A stretch of DNA of 64,000 nt from JAAFHZ01 sp964247085 (lineage in GTDB: Bacteria > Cyanobacteriota > Cyanobacteriia > Cyanobacteriales > Chamaesiphonaceae): NCBI GenBank assembly GCA_964247085.1, contig CAXTSX010000004.1, positions 1 through 64,000 on the forward strand, written 5' to 3'. Positions 1 to 9,288 of the stretch are shown one piece after another. The position numbers were made by a program, and so were the translations under genes. Position 1 is the stretch's first letter; each line of letters begins with the position of its first letter. The notes beneath the pieces were generated by a model. The model worked only from the letters and a program-made list of their open reading frames with translations. It did not search any database and was not told the DNA's origin.

Positions 1-1
1 C

Positions 2-352
2 AAAATCAAAGATGATCCACGAATTACTGGCATCGGTTCGTTCCTCCGCCGTTACAGTCTAGATGAGCTACCACAACTGTTTAATGTTCTCTTAGGAGAA
101 ATGGCATTGGTTGGTCCTCGTCCTCTACCCATCAGAGATGTAGACAACTTTTCTCCGCACCATTTTTTCCGTCATGAAGTACTGCCTGGTGTGACAGGTC
201 TATGGCAGGTTTCTGGTCGATCGAACATCGTAGATTTTGAGCAAGTCATTCAACTAGATTTTAGTTACATTGAAAACTGGTCATTGGCAATGGACTTGCG
301 TATTTTAATGAAAACGGTATTAGTTGTTTTGAAAAAAGAAGGTGCTTATTAG
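2..352 (+). CDS. Exopolysaccharide sugar transferase (Bac_transf family), 3' part
   Basis: This is the C-terminal end of a polyprenyl-phosphate sugar-1-phosphate transferase of the WcaJ/CpsE type. Such enzymes load the first sugar onto undecaprenyl phosphate at the inner membrane to start exopolysaccharide or O-antigen synthesis. The reading frame is open from base 2, so the gene begins outside the window. Visible family blocks are LRRYSLDELPQ, MALVGPRPLP, PGVTGLWQVSGR and the closing D.....NWS...D..IL.KT stretch, ending at a normal TAG. The N-terminal membrane segments that would tell subfamilies apart are missing, so the sugar specificity cannot be stated. Confidence 0.85.
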   Translation, partial: KIKDDPRITGIGSFLRRYSLDELPQLFNVLLGEMALVGPRPLPIRDVDNFSPHHFFRHEVLPGVTGLWQVSGRSNIVDFEQVIQLDFSYIENWSLAMDLRILMKTVLVVLKKEGAY

Positions 353-596
353 TTTTTAACTGAGGTAATTACATTCAGTTTCAATCTAATTTAATCACGT
401 TCTATTTAGTGAAATCCTTACGCTGTCAGGCATAGGGATTTTATTTGCATTAATTGTTGATTTACTTAGCGGCTCATCTAATTGCTCCATGTACCAAATA
501 TATCGCCAGGTATTATCATCAGCGGTGATCAGGATTACAGAGAAATAGATTAGGGCATTATATTTAAGTTATTCAAAACATTTGAGTTCCTTCAGC

Positions 597-1454
597 ATGT
601 ACCCAACCGCTACCCTTCTTGTTTATTGTCCTAATCAGCGTGGCCTGGTAGCCAAAATTGCCAACTTTGTCTATGCCAATGGTGGCAACATCATTAGCGC
701 CGATCACCATACCGATGTCACGGCAGATATATTTTTGACTCGGATTGAATGGGAGTTAGAAGGCTTTCATTTGCCGAAGGAAATAATTAGTGCCGCCTTT
801 GGGGCGATCGCCAGACCCTGGAATGCCACTTACGAACTGCATTTTTCTGATGAAGCACCACGTTTAGCCATTTGGGTAAGTAAACAAAATCATTGCTTAC
901 TGGATTTGCTGTGGCGTTGGCAGGCTCAGGAATTTTCAGCAAATATTCCCTTAATGATTAGCAATCATCCAGATTTAAAAGAAACCGCTGAGCAGTTTGG
1001 AATTGACTATCACTATCTACCGATCGCCAAAGAAAACAAACTGGAGCAACAACAGCACCAATTAGAACTGTTAAGTAAGTACAAAATTGATCTAGTGATT
1101 TTGGCCAAGTACATGCAAATTCTAGGTACCGAGGTGATCGAAGAGTTTGGTAGTAACCGGATTATCAACATTCATCACTCCTTTCTTCCAGCCTTTGTGG
1201 GGGCACAGCCATATCATAAAGCCTACGAACGCGGGGTGAAAATTATTGGTGCTACCGCTCACTATGCCACTGCCGACTTGGATGCTGGTCCAATCATTGA
1301 ACAAGATGTCGTGCGGATCACCCACCGACATGGGGTAGAAGATTTGATTCGCAAAGGCAAAGACCTAGAGCGGATGGTTTTAGCCAGAGCTGTTCGTCTG
1401 CATCTCCAACACCGCGTATTAGTTTATGGAAACAAAACAGTGGTCTTTGATTAA
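597..1454 (+). CDS. purU: Formyltetrahydrofolate deformylase
   Basis: PurU hydrolyses 10-formyl-tetrahydrofolate to formate and tetrahydrofolate, balancing one-carbon units and supplying formate to purine synthesis. The protein is about 285 residues: an N-terminal ACT domain (YCPNQRGLVAKIANFVYANGGNI) followed by a formyltransferase-fold domain. The catalytic block is INIHHSFLPAF, followed by an Asp in TADLDAGPII. The ATG at 597 was chosen over a TTG at 582 because the protein then starts at the usual position just ahead of the ACT domain. The 240 bp upstream are non-coding. The cyclophilin gene follows on the same strand after about 70 bp. Confidence 0.93.
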   Translation: MYPTATLLVYCPNQRGLVAKIANFVYANGGNIISADHHTDVTADIFLTRIEWELEGFHLPKEIISAAFGAIARPWNATYELHFSDEAPRLAIWVSKQNHCLLDLLWRWQAQEFSANIPLMISNHPDLKETAEQFGIDYHYLPIAKENKLEQQQHQLELLSKYKIDLVILAKYMQILGTEVIEEFGSNRIINIHHSFLPAFVGAQPYHKAYERGVKIIGATAHYATADLDAGPIIEQDVVRITHRHGVEDLIRKGKDLERMVLARAVRLHLQHRVLVYGNKTVVFD

Positions 1455-1522
1455 GGATCGGCTGATAATTTGCGGCTGGAAAAAGCTTAAACTGAGTTTT
1501 GCAACTAAACCCAATCTACATA

Positions 1523-2299
1523 ATGCAGATACGAATTTTGATTTTGGTCGGATTTTTGTTTACTTCTTTGGCCTTGAATGGCTGTGATGCTGCTAAAACC
1601 AGTTCTAGTTTGAGCAGCCCAGCAGCTAGCGTGATTAAAACCGAGGCGGCCTCCAGTGTTTCCTATGATACAGAAGCAGGTACGCCTGTCATAGCTGCCG
1701 AAAAAGGCGTTAACTCCCAATTTGCTAATCTTCCTCGGTTGGCAGGCAAAGCCACCGTCGAGTTAATGATCAAGGGAAAGCTAATTGTGATCGAGGTGGA
1801 TGGTAATAATGCCCCTATCACTGCTGGTAACTTTGTGGAGCTAGTCCAAAAAGGGTTCTACAATAATCTCACTTTCCACCGGGTAGAACCAGCCTTTGTG
1901 GTGCAAGGCGGTGATCCCAAAGGCAATGGAACTGGTGGCTATGTACCGAAGGGGGAATTCCAAGAGCGACGCATTCCTCTAGAGATTAAAATTAAAGGCT
2001 CCCCCGCACCTACGTATAGCAAAGGATTTGAGCAATCCCAGATGGTGACTCAGCCCCCTATCCTCACTCATAAACGCGGCGTGATTGCCATGGCTCGTTC
2101 TCAGTCGCCAGATAGTGCTTCTTCTCAGTTTTATATTACTCTGACACAAAAAGATTTTTTAGATGGTCAGTATGCTGTTTTTGGTAAAGTGCTAACTGGT
2201 ATGGAAGTAGTTGATGGGATTAAGGTAGGGGATAAAATCACTTCGGCCAAGATCACCAAAGGTCAAGGGAATTTGAAATTACCAAAATCGACTAAATAG
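1523..2299 (+). CDS. Cyclophilin-type peptidyl-prolyl cis-trans isomerase, lipoprotein
   Basis: Cyclophilins catalyse proline cis-trans isomerisation during protein folding. The protein starts with a lipoprotein signal: a hydrophobic stretch ending in LNGC, with Cys21 as the predicted lipidation site. It is therefore expected to be anchored in a membrane facing the periplasm or thylakoid lumen. After a Ser/Ala-rich linker, the cyclophilin domain shows NFVELV.KGFYNNLTFHRV, FVVQGGDPKGNG and SQFYITL. The ATG at 1523 places the signal peptide at the terminus; a TTG at 1499 would add eight unlikely residues. It ends 12 bp from the convergent glycosyltransferase gene, and no terminator is evident between them. 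Confidence 0.9.
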   Translation: MQIRILILVGFLFTSLALNGCDAAKTSSSLSSPAASVIKTEAASSVSYDTEAGTPVIAAEKGVNSQFANLPRLAGKATVELMIKGKLIVIEVDGNNAPITAGNFVELVQKGFYNNLTFHRVEPAFVVQGGDPKGNGTGGYVPKGEFQERRIPLEIKIKGSPAPTYSKGFEQSQMVTQPPILTHKRGVIAMARSQSPDSASSQFYITLTQKDFLDGQYAVFGKVLTGMEVVDGIKVGDKITSAKITKGQGNLKLPKSTK

Positions 2300-2311
2300 A
2301 CTTCACCGGTC

Positions 2312-3436
2312 TTAACCAACCTGCTGAATCGGTTTAATGATTTCCTGATAAACCTGCTCAATGTGCGAAATATTGCCATTGAGCGTATAGGTTTGGATAA
2401 TTCGATCGCGTGCGGCCTGACCCAGGGTTTTTTGGAGGGCAGGATGGGCTTTCAGCAGGGGCAAAATGGTGCGTAGTTGAGTAGAAACCCCTTGAGTATC
2501 AATCACAATTCCGGCACCATCGGCCAACACTTCGCCATCAGCACCAGCATCGGTGGCAACACAGGCTAAACCACAAGCCATTCCTTCGAGGAGCGATAAG
2601 GATAAACCTTCCACTAACGAGGGCAATACAAAAACATCCGCACCGCGCAAAATTTCAATGCGCCGTTGGTCATCTTCGATCGCACCCAGCCAAATTACAC
2701 CATCGGTTTGATCATAAAACGGTTCAAGAGAAGCTTTGAGCGTCCCATCACCCATAATAATTAGCTTGCAAGTGCCATCACTACCCATGTGGGACTTTTT
2801 CCAAGCTCGTAACAAAGACTCTACATTTTTCTCGGTGGAAATTCGGCCTTGGTAAACAAAGAGCTGCTGAGCATTAAATTCTTGCTTACTATTCGATGGA
2901 CCGGGTGTATATTTGCTTTCATCTACGCCGTTGGGAATTACCACGATCCGCTCAGCGGGCACGCCCATTTTAATTAGCAACTCACGCTGTTCTTGGCAGA
3001 AAATAATAGTGCGATCGTACTTTGCTAAAAATGGGGCGTAGAGCTGATAGGCCAGCAACTGACTGCCTGAAGTGAGGTTGCGGCGTTTGCCATCGTAGGG
3101 CGTATGAAAGGTCGCTACTAGGGGTAGATCTAGCTCTTGACAAATTTCTGGGAGCAAAAAATCTAAGGGCGAGAGACTGAGCGAGGCATGGACAATATCG
3201 GGGCGGCGACGTTGCAGCGATTTTTCTAAGACTCGTTTGGCGCGGATGGTGGGAATGGTGAAAACTTGGGACTTGTAGAGAAAAGGCAACGGCACATCAT
3301 CTCGATCGGCTTTGGTTTCTGCAAAATGCATAAAGCTGATTTTGTGTCCGCGTTGAGTCAGTCCGTTAGTTATTTCTCGACTGTAGGTGACGTTACCGCA
3401 AAAAGGAGATTTCTTTCCAAGCCAAGCAATGTGCAT
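2312..3436 (-). CDS. Family 4 glycosyltransferase
   Basis: This is a two-domain GT-B fold, retaining GT4 enzyme of about 374 residues. The N-terminal Rossmann half begins MHIAWLGKKSPFCGNVTYS. The C-terminal nucleotide-sugar half carries VYQGRISTEKN and the E-x7-E type block LPSLVEGLSLSLLEGMACG. The closest match I can suggest, from memory of the N-terminal motif, is the cyanobacterial DgdA-type lipid galactosyltransferase, but acceptor and donor are not provable here. The ATG at 3436 was preferred to a GTG at 3484. The gene follows the MFS transporter on the same strand, so the two may be co-transcribed. Confidence 0.8.
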   Translation of the reverse strand: MHIAWLGKKSPFCGNVTYSREITNGLTQRGHKISFMHFAETKADRDDVPLPFLYKSQVFTIPTIRAKRVLEKSLQRRRPDIVHASLSLSPLDFLLPEICQELDLPLVATFHTPYDGKRRNLTSGSQLLAYQLYAPFLAKYDRTIIFCQEQRELLIKMGVPAERIVVIPNGVDESKYTPGPSNSKQEFNAQQLFVYQGRISTEKNVESLLRAWKKSHMGSDGTCKLIIMGDGTLKASLEPFYDQTDGVIWLGAIEDDQRRIEILRGADVFVLPSLVEGLSLSLLEGMACGLACVATDAGADGEVLADGAGIVIDTQGVSTQLRTILPLLKAHPALQKTLGQAARDRIIQTYTLNGNISHIEQVYQEIIKPIQQVG

Positions 3437-3511
3437 TTTTATTTCAAACCATTCCCAATTGATAGCAGGGGTAAATCCCACCAATAAGTAATTTTAACCG
3501 GATTTGGTCTT

Positions 3512-4882
3512 TTAGCTTGGCTGGGAATCGGTCGATCGATTGCTATACAAAAATATGGTCAAAATCGTCACGGCTGCGGCTAAACCCAATAAAACATTGG
3601 GAACACCAAACATGGTTTCGGCCACTCCGGTTAGTGCTAACGGCAAACTGAGGGCAATATTGGTGCCGTTGTTTTGCAGTCCAAACACCTTGCCGCGCAT
3701 TTCGGGTGGTGTTTCCGATTGAATTACGGTTTGCATGGGAATGGCAATCAAAGCACCAAATACTCCCATTAAAATAATCATGGATACTGTAAACCACAGG
3801 CTATGGGTGAAGAAGGACATCCCGGCCAGGGTGGCCGCTACGCCGATCGATCCAAACATTGCTAACCGATCGTGATTTAGTATTTTACCCAGGTAGCTGA
3901 GTAGAAAAGCGCCAATACCCATGCCAATCCCGCCAGTGGCTAATAGAAAACCAAACTGAGAAGCTTTGATCTCGGGGATGAGTTCTGCTAGGCGCACGAC
4001 AATAATGCTCATCGAAGCAAAAACGGAGAATAAAGTAACCAGTTGAATCATGGCTACTCGGATCGATCGATTGGTTCCTAAATAACGAATGCCTTCTTTA
4101 ATATCTTCCAGAACATGGACTTCGGTACCCTTCGTTTGCGGCGGCTCATGAACTCTCAGCAACAGTAATAGCAAGCCCGCAATAATATAACTGCCCCCCA
4201 CTACTAATTCTTGACCAATATTGGCACCCAATCCAAACCGAGTGGCGATCGTATCGGCTAAACCTAAAACTGGTTCCCCCACCGCAAAACCCACCACCAA
4301 AGAACCCATCGCTGTTGTCGTATACAAAGAGTTAGCCGATAGCAAATCCTGTTTTTCGACAATCGTTGAAATAGTTGCTTGCTCTGCCGGGGAGAAAAAC
4401 TGGCCGAAAGTAGAAGTTAAAAAGGTGACTAGTAATAATATTTCAAAGCCTAAGGGTAGCTGGGCTACTACGACCCCATGTGATAACCACAGCAAGATTG
4501 GTACCACCAACACTAGCAAACCTCGCACAACATTGGTGCTGACTAACACTAGTTTTTTATTCCAGCGATCGACATAGACCCCGGCAAAAGCACCGAACAA
4601 AATGGCCGGAATGGTACTAGCAATCATAATTGCCGATACCCAGCCACTGATCGTCTGGTTTTCGGACTGGAACTGGCCTTCGATGATCGCAATCATCAAT
4701 ACCAAATACACCTTATCGGCTAGCTGCGAAAAGATCTGGCCACCCCACAGCGTGAGAAAGTTCTTGTTTTTTAGGACAGCAGAAATTCCCTGTGATTCCA
4801 CTTTTTCGGTGGCTACAGGTGGGACGATGCCCAACTGTGGCTGATTTGGTACTTCTGGACTGGGATCTTCTGATAAGCGCAT
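3512..4882 (-). CDS. MFS transporter (EntS/MFS_3-like)
   Basis: This is a 456-residue polytopic inner-membrane protein of the major facilitator superfamily. It has a soluble N-terminal tail of about 35 residues (Pro/Glu rich), then about twelve hydrophobic helices. FLTLWGGQIFSQLADKVY opens helix 1, and the conserved loop 2-3 block VYVDRWNKK is present, as expected for the drug and siderophore exporter group (MFS_3). The substrate is unknown. It lies upstream of a glycosyltransferase on the same strand (75 bp gap), so export of a glycosylated metabolite is possible but not shown. Confidence 0.82.
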   Translation of the reverse strand: MRLSEDPSPEVPNQPQLGIVPPVATEKVESQGISAVLKNKNFLTLWGGQIFSQLADKVYLVLMIAIIEGQFQSENQTISGWVSAIMIASTIPAILFGAFAGVYVDRWNKKLVLVSTNVVRGLLVLVVPILLWLSHGVVVAQLPLGFEILLLVTFLTSTFGQFFSPAEQATISTIVEKQDLLSANSLYTTTAMGSLVVGFAVGEPVLGLADTIATRFGLGANIGQELVVGGSYIIAGLLLLLLRVHEPPQTKGTEVHVLEDIKEGIRYLGTNRSIRVAMIQLVTLFSVFASMSIIVVRLAELIPEIKASQFGFLLATGGIGMGIGAFLLSYLGKILNHDRLAMFGSIGVAATLAGMSFFTHSLWFTVSMIILMGVFGALIAIPMQTVIQSETPPEMRGKVFGLQNNGTNIALSLPLALTGVAETMFGVPNVLLGLAAAVTILTIFLYSNRSTDSQPS

Positions 4883-5020
4883 TTAGCTAACTGAGGGTAA
4901 GGAGCAGGAAAAGTACTGCCACATGAGAGAATTTTATTCGATATTGGCGGAGGTTAAGAGATTATGCACCTAATTTATCTCAGAACCTCAGCGATCAATA
5001 TATTAATCAATTCTAGTGCT

Positions 5021-5815
5021 TTATCTATCAACCATCAGCAAGTCTGCCGATCGAATACTTGTCCCTAAATAGTGCCGAATATATTGGCGGAGAACTTTTT
5101 CGATTTTTGACCAAGATTGCTGCAAGATTGCTGGTGGTAAGTCGCTATCTACCCAGCTGCCCAAATCCTGAGCCGATAGCTGTTGAAACAAGGCCAGCTC
5201 CAAGCCCGTTAGATAATACAAGCCCGCTTGGGCTTTATCTAAGATCGCCATAGGATTCACCGTGCCACCCGCATCAATACTAAAACCAGTTTTCCAGCGT
5301 GGTTCGGTCAAATTGGCCACCATCGCTGCGCCGGTAGCACAGCAATTATGCACCTGGGGGGCAATGCCCCCCGCCGCTAGCAAGTGAAAAATTCCCTGGC
5401 AAAGATAGGCCAAAATTTCTGTCCCTGGCTGGGCGAGGCCATCTAAGCGTCCTATATGAACAATGAATAGCTCATATAGTTCTAATTGCGGTTGATCGCT
5501 GATAGCCTGACTGAGTAATATTTCCGCCCAATATTGGCTAATCGACAGCTTAGATAAATTAGTTGATAAATTCCGGTAGGTACGCAGGGTTTCGGCTTGG
5601 GTAATCCGATCGATCGACTTACCTTTGGCAATCAGTAATTGGTTGATCACAAAAATGCCACTGCGGCCACCCAGGCTAGATTTTGGTTTCCGCGCCCCTG
5701 GTGCAATTACTCGGATCAGGCCATGTTCTGGGGATAAAATAGTCAGTAGTCGATCGGCCTCCCCCATCGGCGTGGCTTTAAGGTTAATGCCAGTAGTTTG
5801 ATAGGTATTACTCAT
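5021..5815 (-). CDS. recO: DNA repair protein RecO
   Basis: RecO anneals single-stranded DNA and helps load RecA in the RecFOR gap-repair pathway. The N-terminal OB-fold appears as TGINLKATPMGEADRLLTILSP and RVIAPGARKPKS. A helical C-terminal domain contains a Cys-containing segment (HNCCATGA), the region of the zinc site in some RecO proteins. The chosen ATG at 5815 overlaps the last codons of deoC (GATGAGTAA), which indicates translational coupling. The longer frame upstream would lie wholly inside deoC. Confidence 0.9.
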   Translation of the reverse strand: MSNTYQTTGINLKATPMGEADRLLTILSPEHGLIRVIAPGARKPKSSLGGRSGIFVINQLLIAKGKSIDRITQAETLRTYRNLSTNLSKLSISQYWAEILLSQAISDQPQLELYELFIVHIGRLDGLAQPGTEILAYLCQGIFHLLAAGGIAPQVHNCCATGAAMVANLTEPRWKTGFSIDAGGTVNPMAILDKAQAGLYYLTGLELALFQQLSAQDLGSWVDSDLPPAILQQSWSKIEKVLRQYIRHYLGTSIRSADLLMVDR

Positions 5816-6479
5816 CGGCTGGATTGTTACGTTCGTGCAGTAAAGCCACCCCATGGGAAGTCCCTAGCCGCGTAGCTCCCGCTTGGACTAGTTCGATCGC
5901 CTGGGCATGGGTGCGAATGCCCCCAGAGGCTTTAATCCCAATCACATTCCGGGTGATTTCGGCCAGCAGTTTCACATCAGCCACCGTAGCGCCGCCGCTC
6001 CAGCCCGTGCTGGTTTTCAAATACCGGGCACCCGCTTCCATACAAATTTCAGCAGCAATGCGTTTTTCTTCTTCCGTCAATAAAGACATCTCTAGAATGG
6101 CTTTTACCGTTTGGCCAGTTTCTTCACAAATCTGGGCTAATTCCTGATGGACATCATCAATCCGTCCGGCCTTCAAGCTAGCTAGGTCAATGACCACGTC
6201 CAATTCGGTGGCTCCATTTTCTACGGCTTCTTGGGCTTCGTAAAGTTTAACGGTGGCGGTGGTTGCCCCTGTCGGAAAACCAATCACCGTGCAAACTTTG
6301 GGTTTTCTATTGTTCAAAAGTTCGGCTACCAACCGTACATGGCGCGGATAAACACACACGGCGGCAAAGTTGTATCGATCGGCTTCGGCGCACCACTGGG
6401 CGACTTGTTCGGGGCTGGCGGTAGCGGTTAAGAGGGAATGATCGATGAGGGGAGCGATGTCTATTTCTTGGTCGCGCAC
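5808..6479 (-). CDS. deoC: Deoxyribose-phosphate aldolase
   Basis: DeoC cleaves 2-deoxyribose-5-phosphate to glyceraldehyde-3-phosphate and acetaldehyde, recycling deoxynucleosides. The 223-residue TIM-barrel protein has the expected blocks: IDHSLL near the N-terminus, CTVIGFPTGA, DVVIDL, the Schiff-base Lys in YLKTSTGW, and GIKASGGIRT near the phosphate site. The start is a GTG at 6479. Its end overlaps recO by a few bases, so the two genes form a small operon. The 290 bp between it and hemH hold no gene. Confidence 0.95.
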   Translation of the reverse strand: MRDQEIDIAPLIDHSLLTATASPEQVAQWCAEADRYNFAAVCVYPRHVRLVAELLNNRKPKVCTVIGFPTGATTATVKLYEAQEAVENGATELDVVIDLASLKAGRIDDVHQELAQICEETGQTVKAILEMSLLTEEEKRIAAEICMEAGARYLKTSTGWSGGATVADVKLLAEITRNVIGIKASGGIRTHAQAIELVQAGATRLGTSHGVALLHERNNPADE

Positions 6480-6575
6480 GGTCAGACGGGGTAAAGGGTG
6501 CAGCTTTCCATTGTAGGCAAAAGATTTAATTTCAGCCGTGGTGGTCTGTATTTGAGATCACCTTAATTTCTCAGA

Positions 6576-6587
6576 TTGCAATTGCAA
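6576..6587. promoter_or_regulatory. 12-bp perfect palindrome upstream of deoC
   Basis: TTGCAATTGCAA lies in the non-coding stretch about 100 bp upstream of the deoC start. It could be a regulator binding site, but a 12-bp palindrome in AT-rich DNA can also occur by chance. Confidence 0.25.
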
Positions 6588-6772
6588 AGTTGTCTGTATA
6601 ACATCCCAAATCAGGGAGTAAGCAGTAGTTGTGCCGCTTTGTTTGATCGGTTGAGGCATAGTTTGAAATTCATTTTTCGGGACGCTTTATTCTGTAATCG
6701 CGAAATTGTCGTTCACTAGTATGAGATGTTCTGGAAGCAAAGCAAGCTTACTTTTCCGATCGACACCAAAAA

Positions 6773-7936
6773 CTACAGAATGCCCAGAAAATGCAATGGT
6801 CCTTGACCAGTAACAATCTCCGCCACTAGACCCAAAAAGCCAATCATGGCCATCCGGCCATTCCATACTTCCGCCGCTGTCGTCAGACCCCATTCCCATT
6901 TCTCTTGAGGATACATCTTAGTATTGCGGATCATTTGTGGCACCTGAGATAGCTCCATACTGGGCGCTTGTGCGGCCTCTAAGACTAAATCAGTTAAGTC
7001 CGTAATAAAGGTCGGGTAGGTATCGAGGGCTGGAACCCGGTTAAAGGTATGAATACCAGCTTCCTCTGCTAGCTCCCGGTACTCAATATCAATTTCTTCC
7101 AGGGTTTCGATATGCTCTGAGACAAAGCTAATCGGTACTACTACCAATTCGCTAATCCCAGCAGTAGCCAAGTCTTGGATGGCATCTTCGGTGTAAGGTT
7201 GCAGCCATTCTACTGGTCCGACTTTGCTTTGGTAGGCCAAAGTGTACTCATTGGGACGGTTCAGGGTTTGCATGATCAGAGCCGCACATTGCTCGATCTC
7301 GGCTTGGTAGGGATCGCCACCCTCAGTTACGTAGGTGGTAGGTACGCCGTGGGCGCTAAAGAATACTCTAGCCTCGGCGGGGTGGGGACATTTATCAATT
7401 TCTTTGGCAATCAATTCGGCCATCGATCGCAAGTAGCCCGGTCGATCGAACCAAGAAGAAACCACCGTATATTTAGCGGGCTTCAAGCTAGGCTTGTCCT
7501 GCCAAATTTTATCAATTAGCCGAAAGCTAGAACCGCTGGTACTAATCGAAAACTGAGGATAGAGGGGCAAAATGACCAGCTCTTCAATGCCATCTTGTTT
7601 AATCTGCTGGAGAGCTTCTTCGGTAAAGGGCTTCCAATAGCGCATTCCAATATAAACCTTGGCGTCAGCACCGCGACTTTTCAGCTGCTGTTCGAGTGCT
7701 CGGGCTTGTTCTTCGGTGATCCGGCGTAATGGAGAACCACCGCCAATTTTTTCGTAATTAGCGCGAGAAGTTTTAAACCTACTGGTAGCAATTATCCAAG
7801 CCAAGGGCTTTTGTAGCGCTGGAATTGGCAACCGGATAATCTCAGGATCAGAAAAGAGGTTGAACAGAAAAGGCCGCACGTCAGAGAGCTGCTCTGGCCC
7901 ACCTAAATTTAATAGTAAAACCCCAAGACGACCCAT
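6773..7936 (-). CDS. hemH: Ferrochelatase with C-terminal CAB/Hli-like domain
   Basis: Ferrochelatase inserts Fe2+ into protoporphyrin IX, the last step of heme synthesis. The protein is 387 residues, longer than the bacterial core of about 320. The catalytic core shows LLNLGGPE, GMRYWKPFTEEAL, the catalytic His in FSAHGVP, YQSKVGPVEWL and FVSEHIETLEEID. Residues from about 345 onward form a linker and a single transmembrane helix with the chlorophyll a/b-binding signature E.WNGR.AMIGF. This fused tail is typical of cyanobacterial and plastid type ferrochelatases; it anchors the enzyme in membranes and can bind pigment. Confidence 0.96.
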   Translation of the reverse strand: MGRLGVLLLNLGGPEQLSDVRPFLFNLFSDPEIIRLPIPALQKPLAWIIATSRFKTSRANYEKIGGGSPLRRITEEQARALEQQLKSRGADAKVYIGMRYWKPFTEEALQQIKQDGIEELVILPLYPQFSISTSGSSFRLIDKIWQDKPSLKPAKYTVVSSWFDRPGYLRSMAELIAKEIDKCPHPAEARVFFSAHGVPTTYVTEGGDPYQAEIEQCAALIMQTLNRPNEYTLAYQSKVGPVEWLQPYTEDAIQDLATAGISELVVVPISFVSEHIETLEEIDIEYRELAEEAGIHTFNRVPALDTYPTFITDLTDLVLEAAQAPSMELSQVPQMIRNTKMYPQEKWEWGLTTAAEVWNGRMAMIGFLGLVAEIVTGQGPLHFLGIL

Positions 7937-8043
7937 AGCGGTTACATTTTCCTTAATAACTTTGGCTGCTCAAATAATCTTTACAATTATATAAGGTTTA
8001 GCTGTGGAACTTTGCCTTTTTATAGACATTATCTGCAAAAAGC

Positions 8044-9288
8044 TTACTGCAAAATGGTTTTGGATACAATCCGAGTTTTCTTTTTGTCAGTTTCGGATAG
8101 TTCTTCACCGGATTGCAGCTGAGTGGCGCTGGTTTGCAAGATGGTAGCCCCACCGGTATCACCCATCTCGAGAGCTGTTTTAGCAGCTGTTTGTAACATG
8201 GTGGCCGCTCCAGTTCGATCGCCTTGCTGGAGTTTTTGCTCAGCCATTTGGGTTTGACGATATTTGGCTAAGGCCAGAGTAGATTGCTGGACGGTAGTAT
8301 CGGGTTGAGCTTGCCAGTTACTAACAGCATGGGCTTCCACCGACAGCGGGTCTGACCAGATGCCATTACTACCAGTGGCCGGATCATCATAGACGACCCG
8401 TACAGTCGCGATCGAATGTTGTCCCACTGGCAATTGACCAATGTAAGTGTTTACCAAAATCACCCGGGCATTGTCGATCATCAGATCCCCTAACCGGATG
8501 AGGTACCGGTCTCCTTCGGTTTGCACGGGGAGTTCGATCGTCTCTGGTGCTACTTGAGCGACGGGTTTTAGTTCCGCCAAACGCACCTTTGGTGCCAACT
8601 CAATTTGCAAATAGGCATTGCTTAAACCCACCGACTGAATCCTGCTAAAGATCCGGCCAAACTCCGTCAGGGCTTTTTCGGGTTTCTCGATATAGGCCAA
8701 AATGCCCGCCCCCACATCAGCAATTTTTTCCAGGATATTTTGGTTCCAATGTTCGCCAAACCCCAAAGTGTTCAGGGTGATTTTGCTTTCGGTGGCAAAC
8801 TCCGCCAGCTTGATACAACGAGCGTTATCGCCATGTTCATTCTCGCCATCGGTTAAAACAAACGCTTGGGAAACTGCTTCGGTGCCAGCGGCCACCATTT
8901 CTTTGATTCCAAGTTTGATGCCTTCATCGATCGAAGTCCCACCTTTGGCTTCCAAACTACTAATTTTGGCTAAGATCTCTTCTCGGCCTTCAGCTACCAG
9001 CTGATTGGCTACTACTACCTTAGCCTGATGGTCGAAAGATACTACTGAAATATGATCGTGAGCGTTGAGTTGAGAAATTAGCTGGTGAGCTGCTTGCTTA
9101 ACGGTTTCTAAGGGCACACCTTTCATGGAGCCACTGCAATCGATCACCAAACACAGGTTTAAGGGCAACTGGCGATGATTAATGTCATCAGCAACGGCGG
9201 CGATCGAAATAGAAAGCTGCCGTTGGTTACTGCTCTGACCAGCATCAATAGTTGGATCGCTGAGTAGTTTTTGGAGGCTGACTTGCAT
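8044..9288 (-). CDS. VWA domain protein
   Basis: This is a 414-residue cytoplasmic protein with an N-terminal von Willebrand factor A domain. Its metal-ion-dependent adhesion site is intact: DCSGSM (DxSxS) near residue 50, TSIDEGI, and VLTDGENEHG. After the VWA domain comes a beta-rich region, then a helical C-terminus rich in Ala/Gln/Thr. There is no signal peptide or membrane segment. Proteins of this build occur widely in cyanobacteria, often near phosphatases or kinases, but no partner gene is adjacent here and the role is unknown. Confidence 0.8.
   Translation of the reverse strand: MQVSLQKLLSDPTIDAGQSSNQRQLSISIAAVADDINHRQLPLNLCLVIDCSGSMKGVPLETVKQAAHQLISQLNAHDHISVVSFDHQAKVVVANQLVAEGREEILAKISSLEAKGGTSIDEGIKLGIKEMVAAGTEAVSQAFVLTDGENEHGDNARCIKLAEFATESKITLNTLGFGEHWNQNILEKIADVGAGILAYIEKPEKALTEFGRIFSRIQSVGLSNAYLQIELAPKVRLAELKPVAQVAPETIELPVQTEGDRYLIRLGDLMIDNARVILVNTYIGQLPVGQHSIATVRVVYDDPATGSNGIWSDPLSVEAHAVSNWQAQPDTTVQQSTLALAKYRQTQMAEQKLQQGDRTGAATMLQTAAKTALEMGDTGGATILQTSATQLQSGEELSETDKKKTRIVSKTILQ

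Noticed and set aside
3266..4844. Plus-strand frames opposite the glycosyltransferase and MFS genes
   Set aside because: They are antisense shadows with no ribosome binding sites and atypical amino-acid composition.
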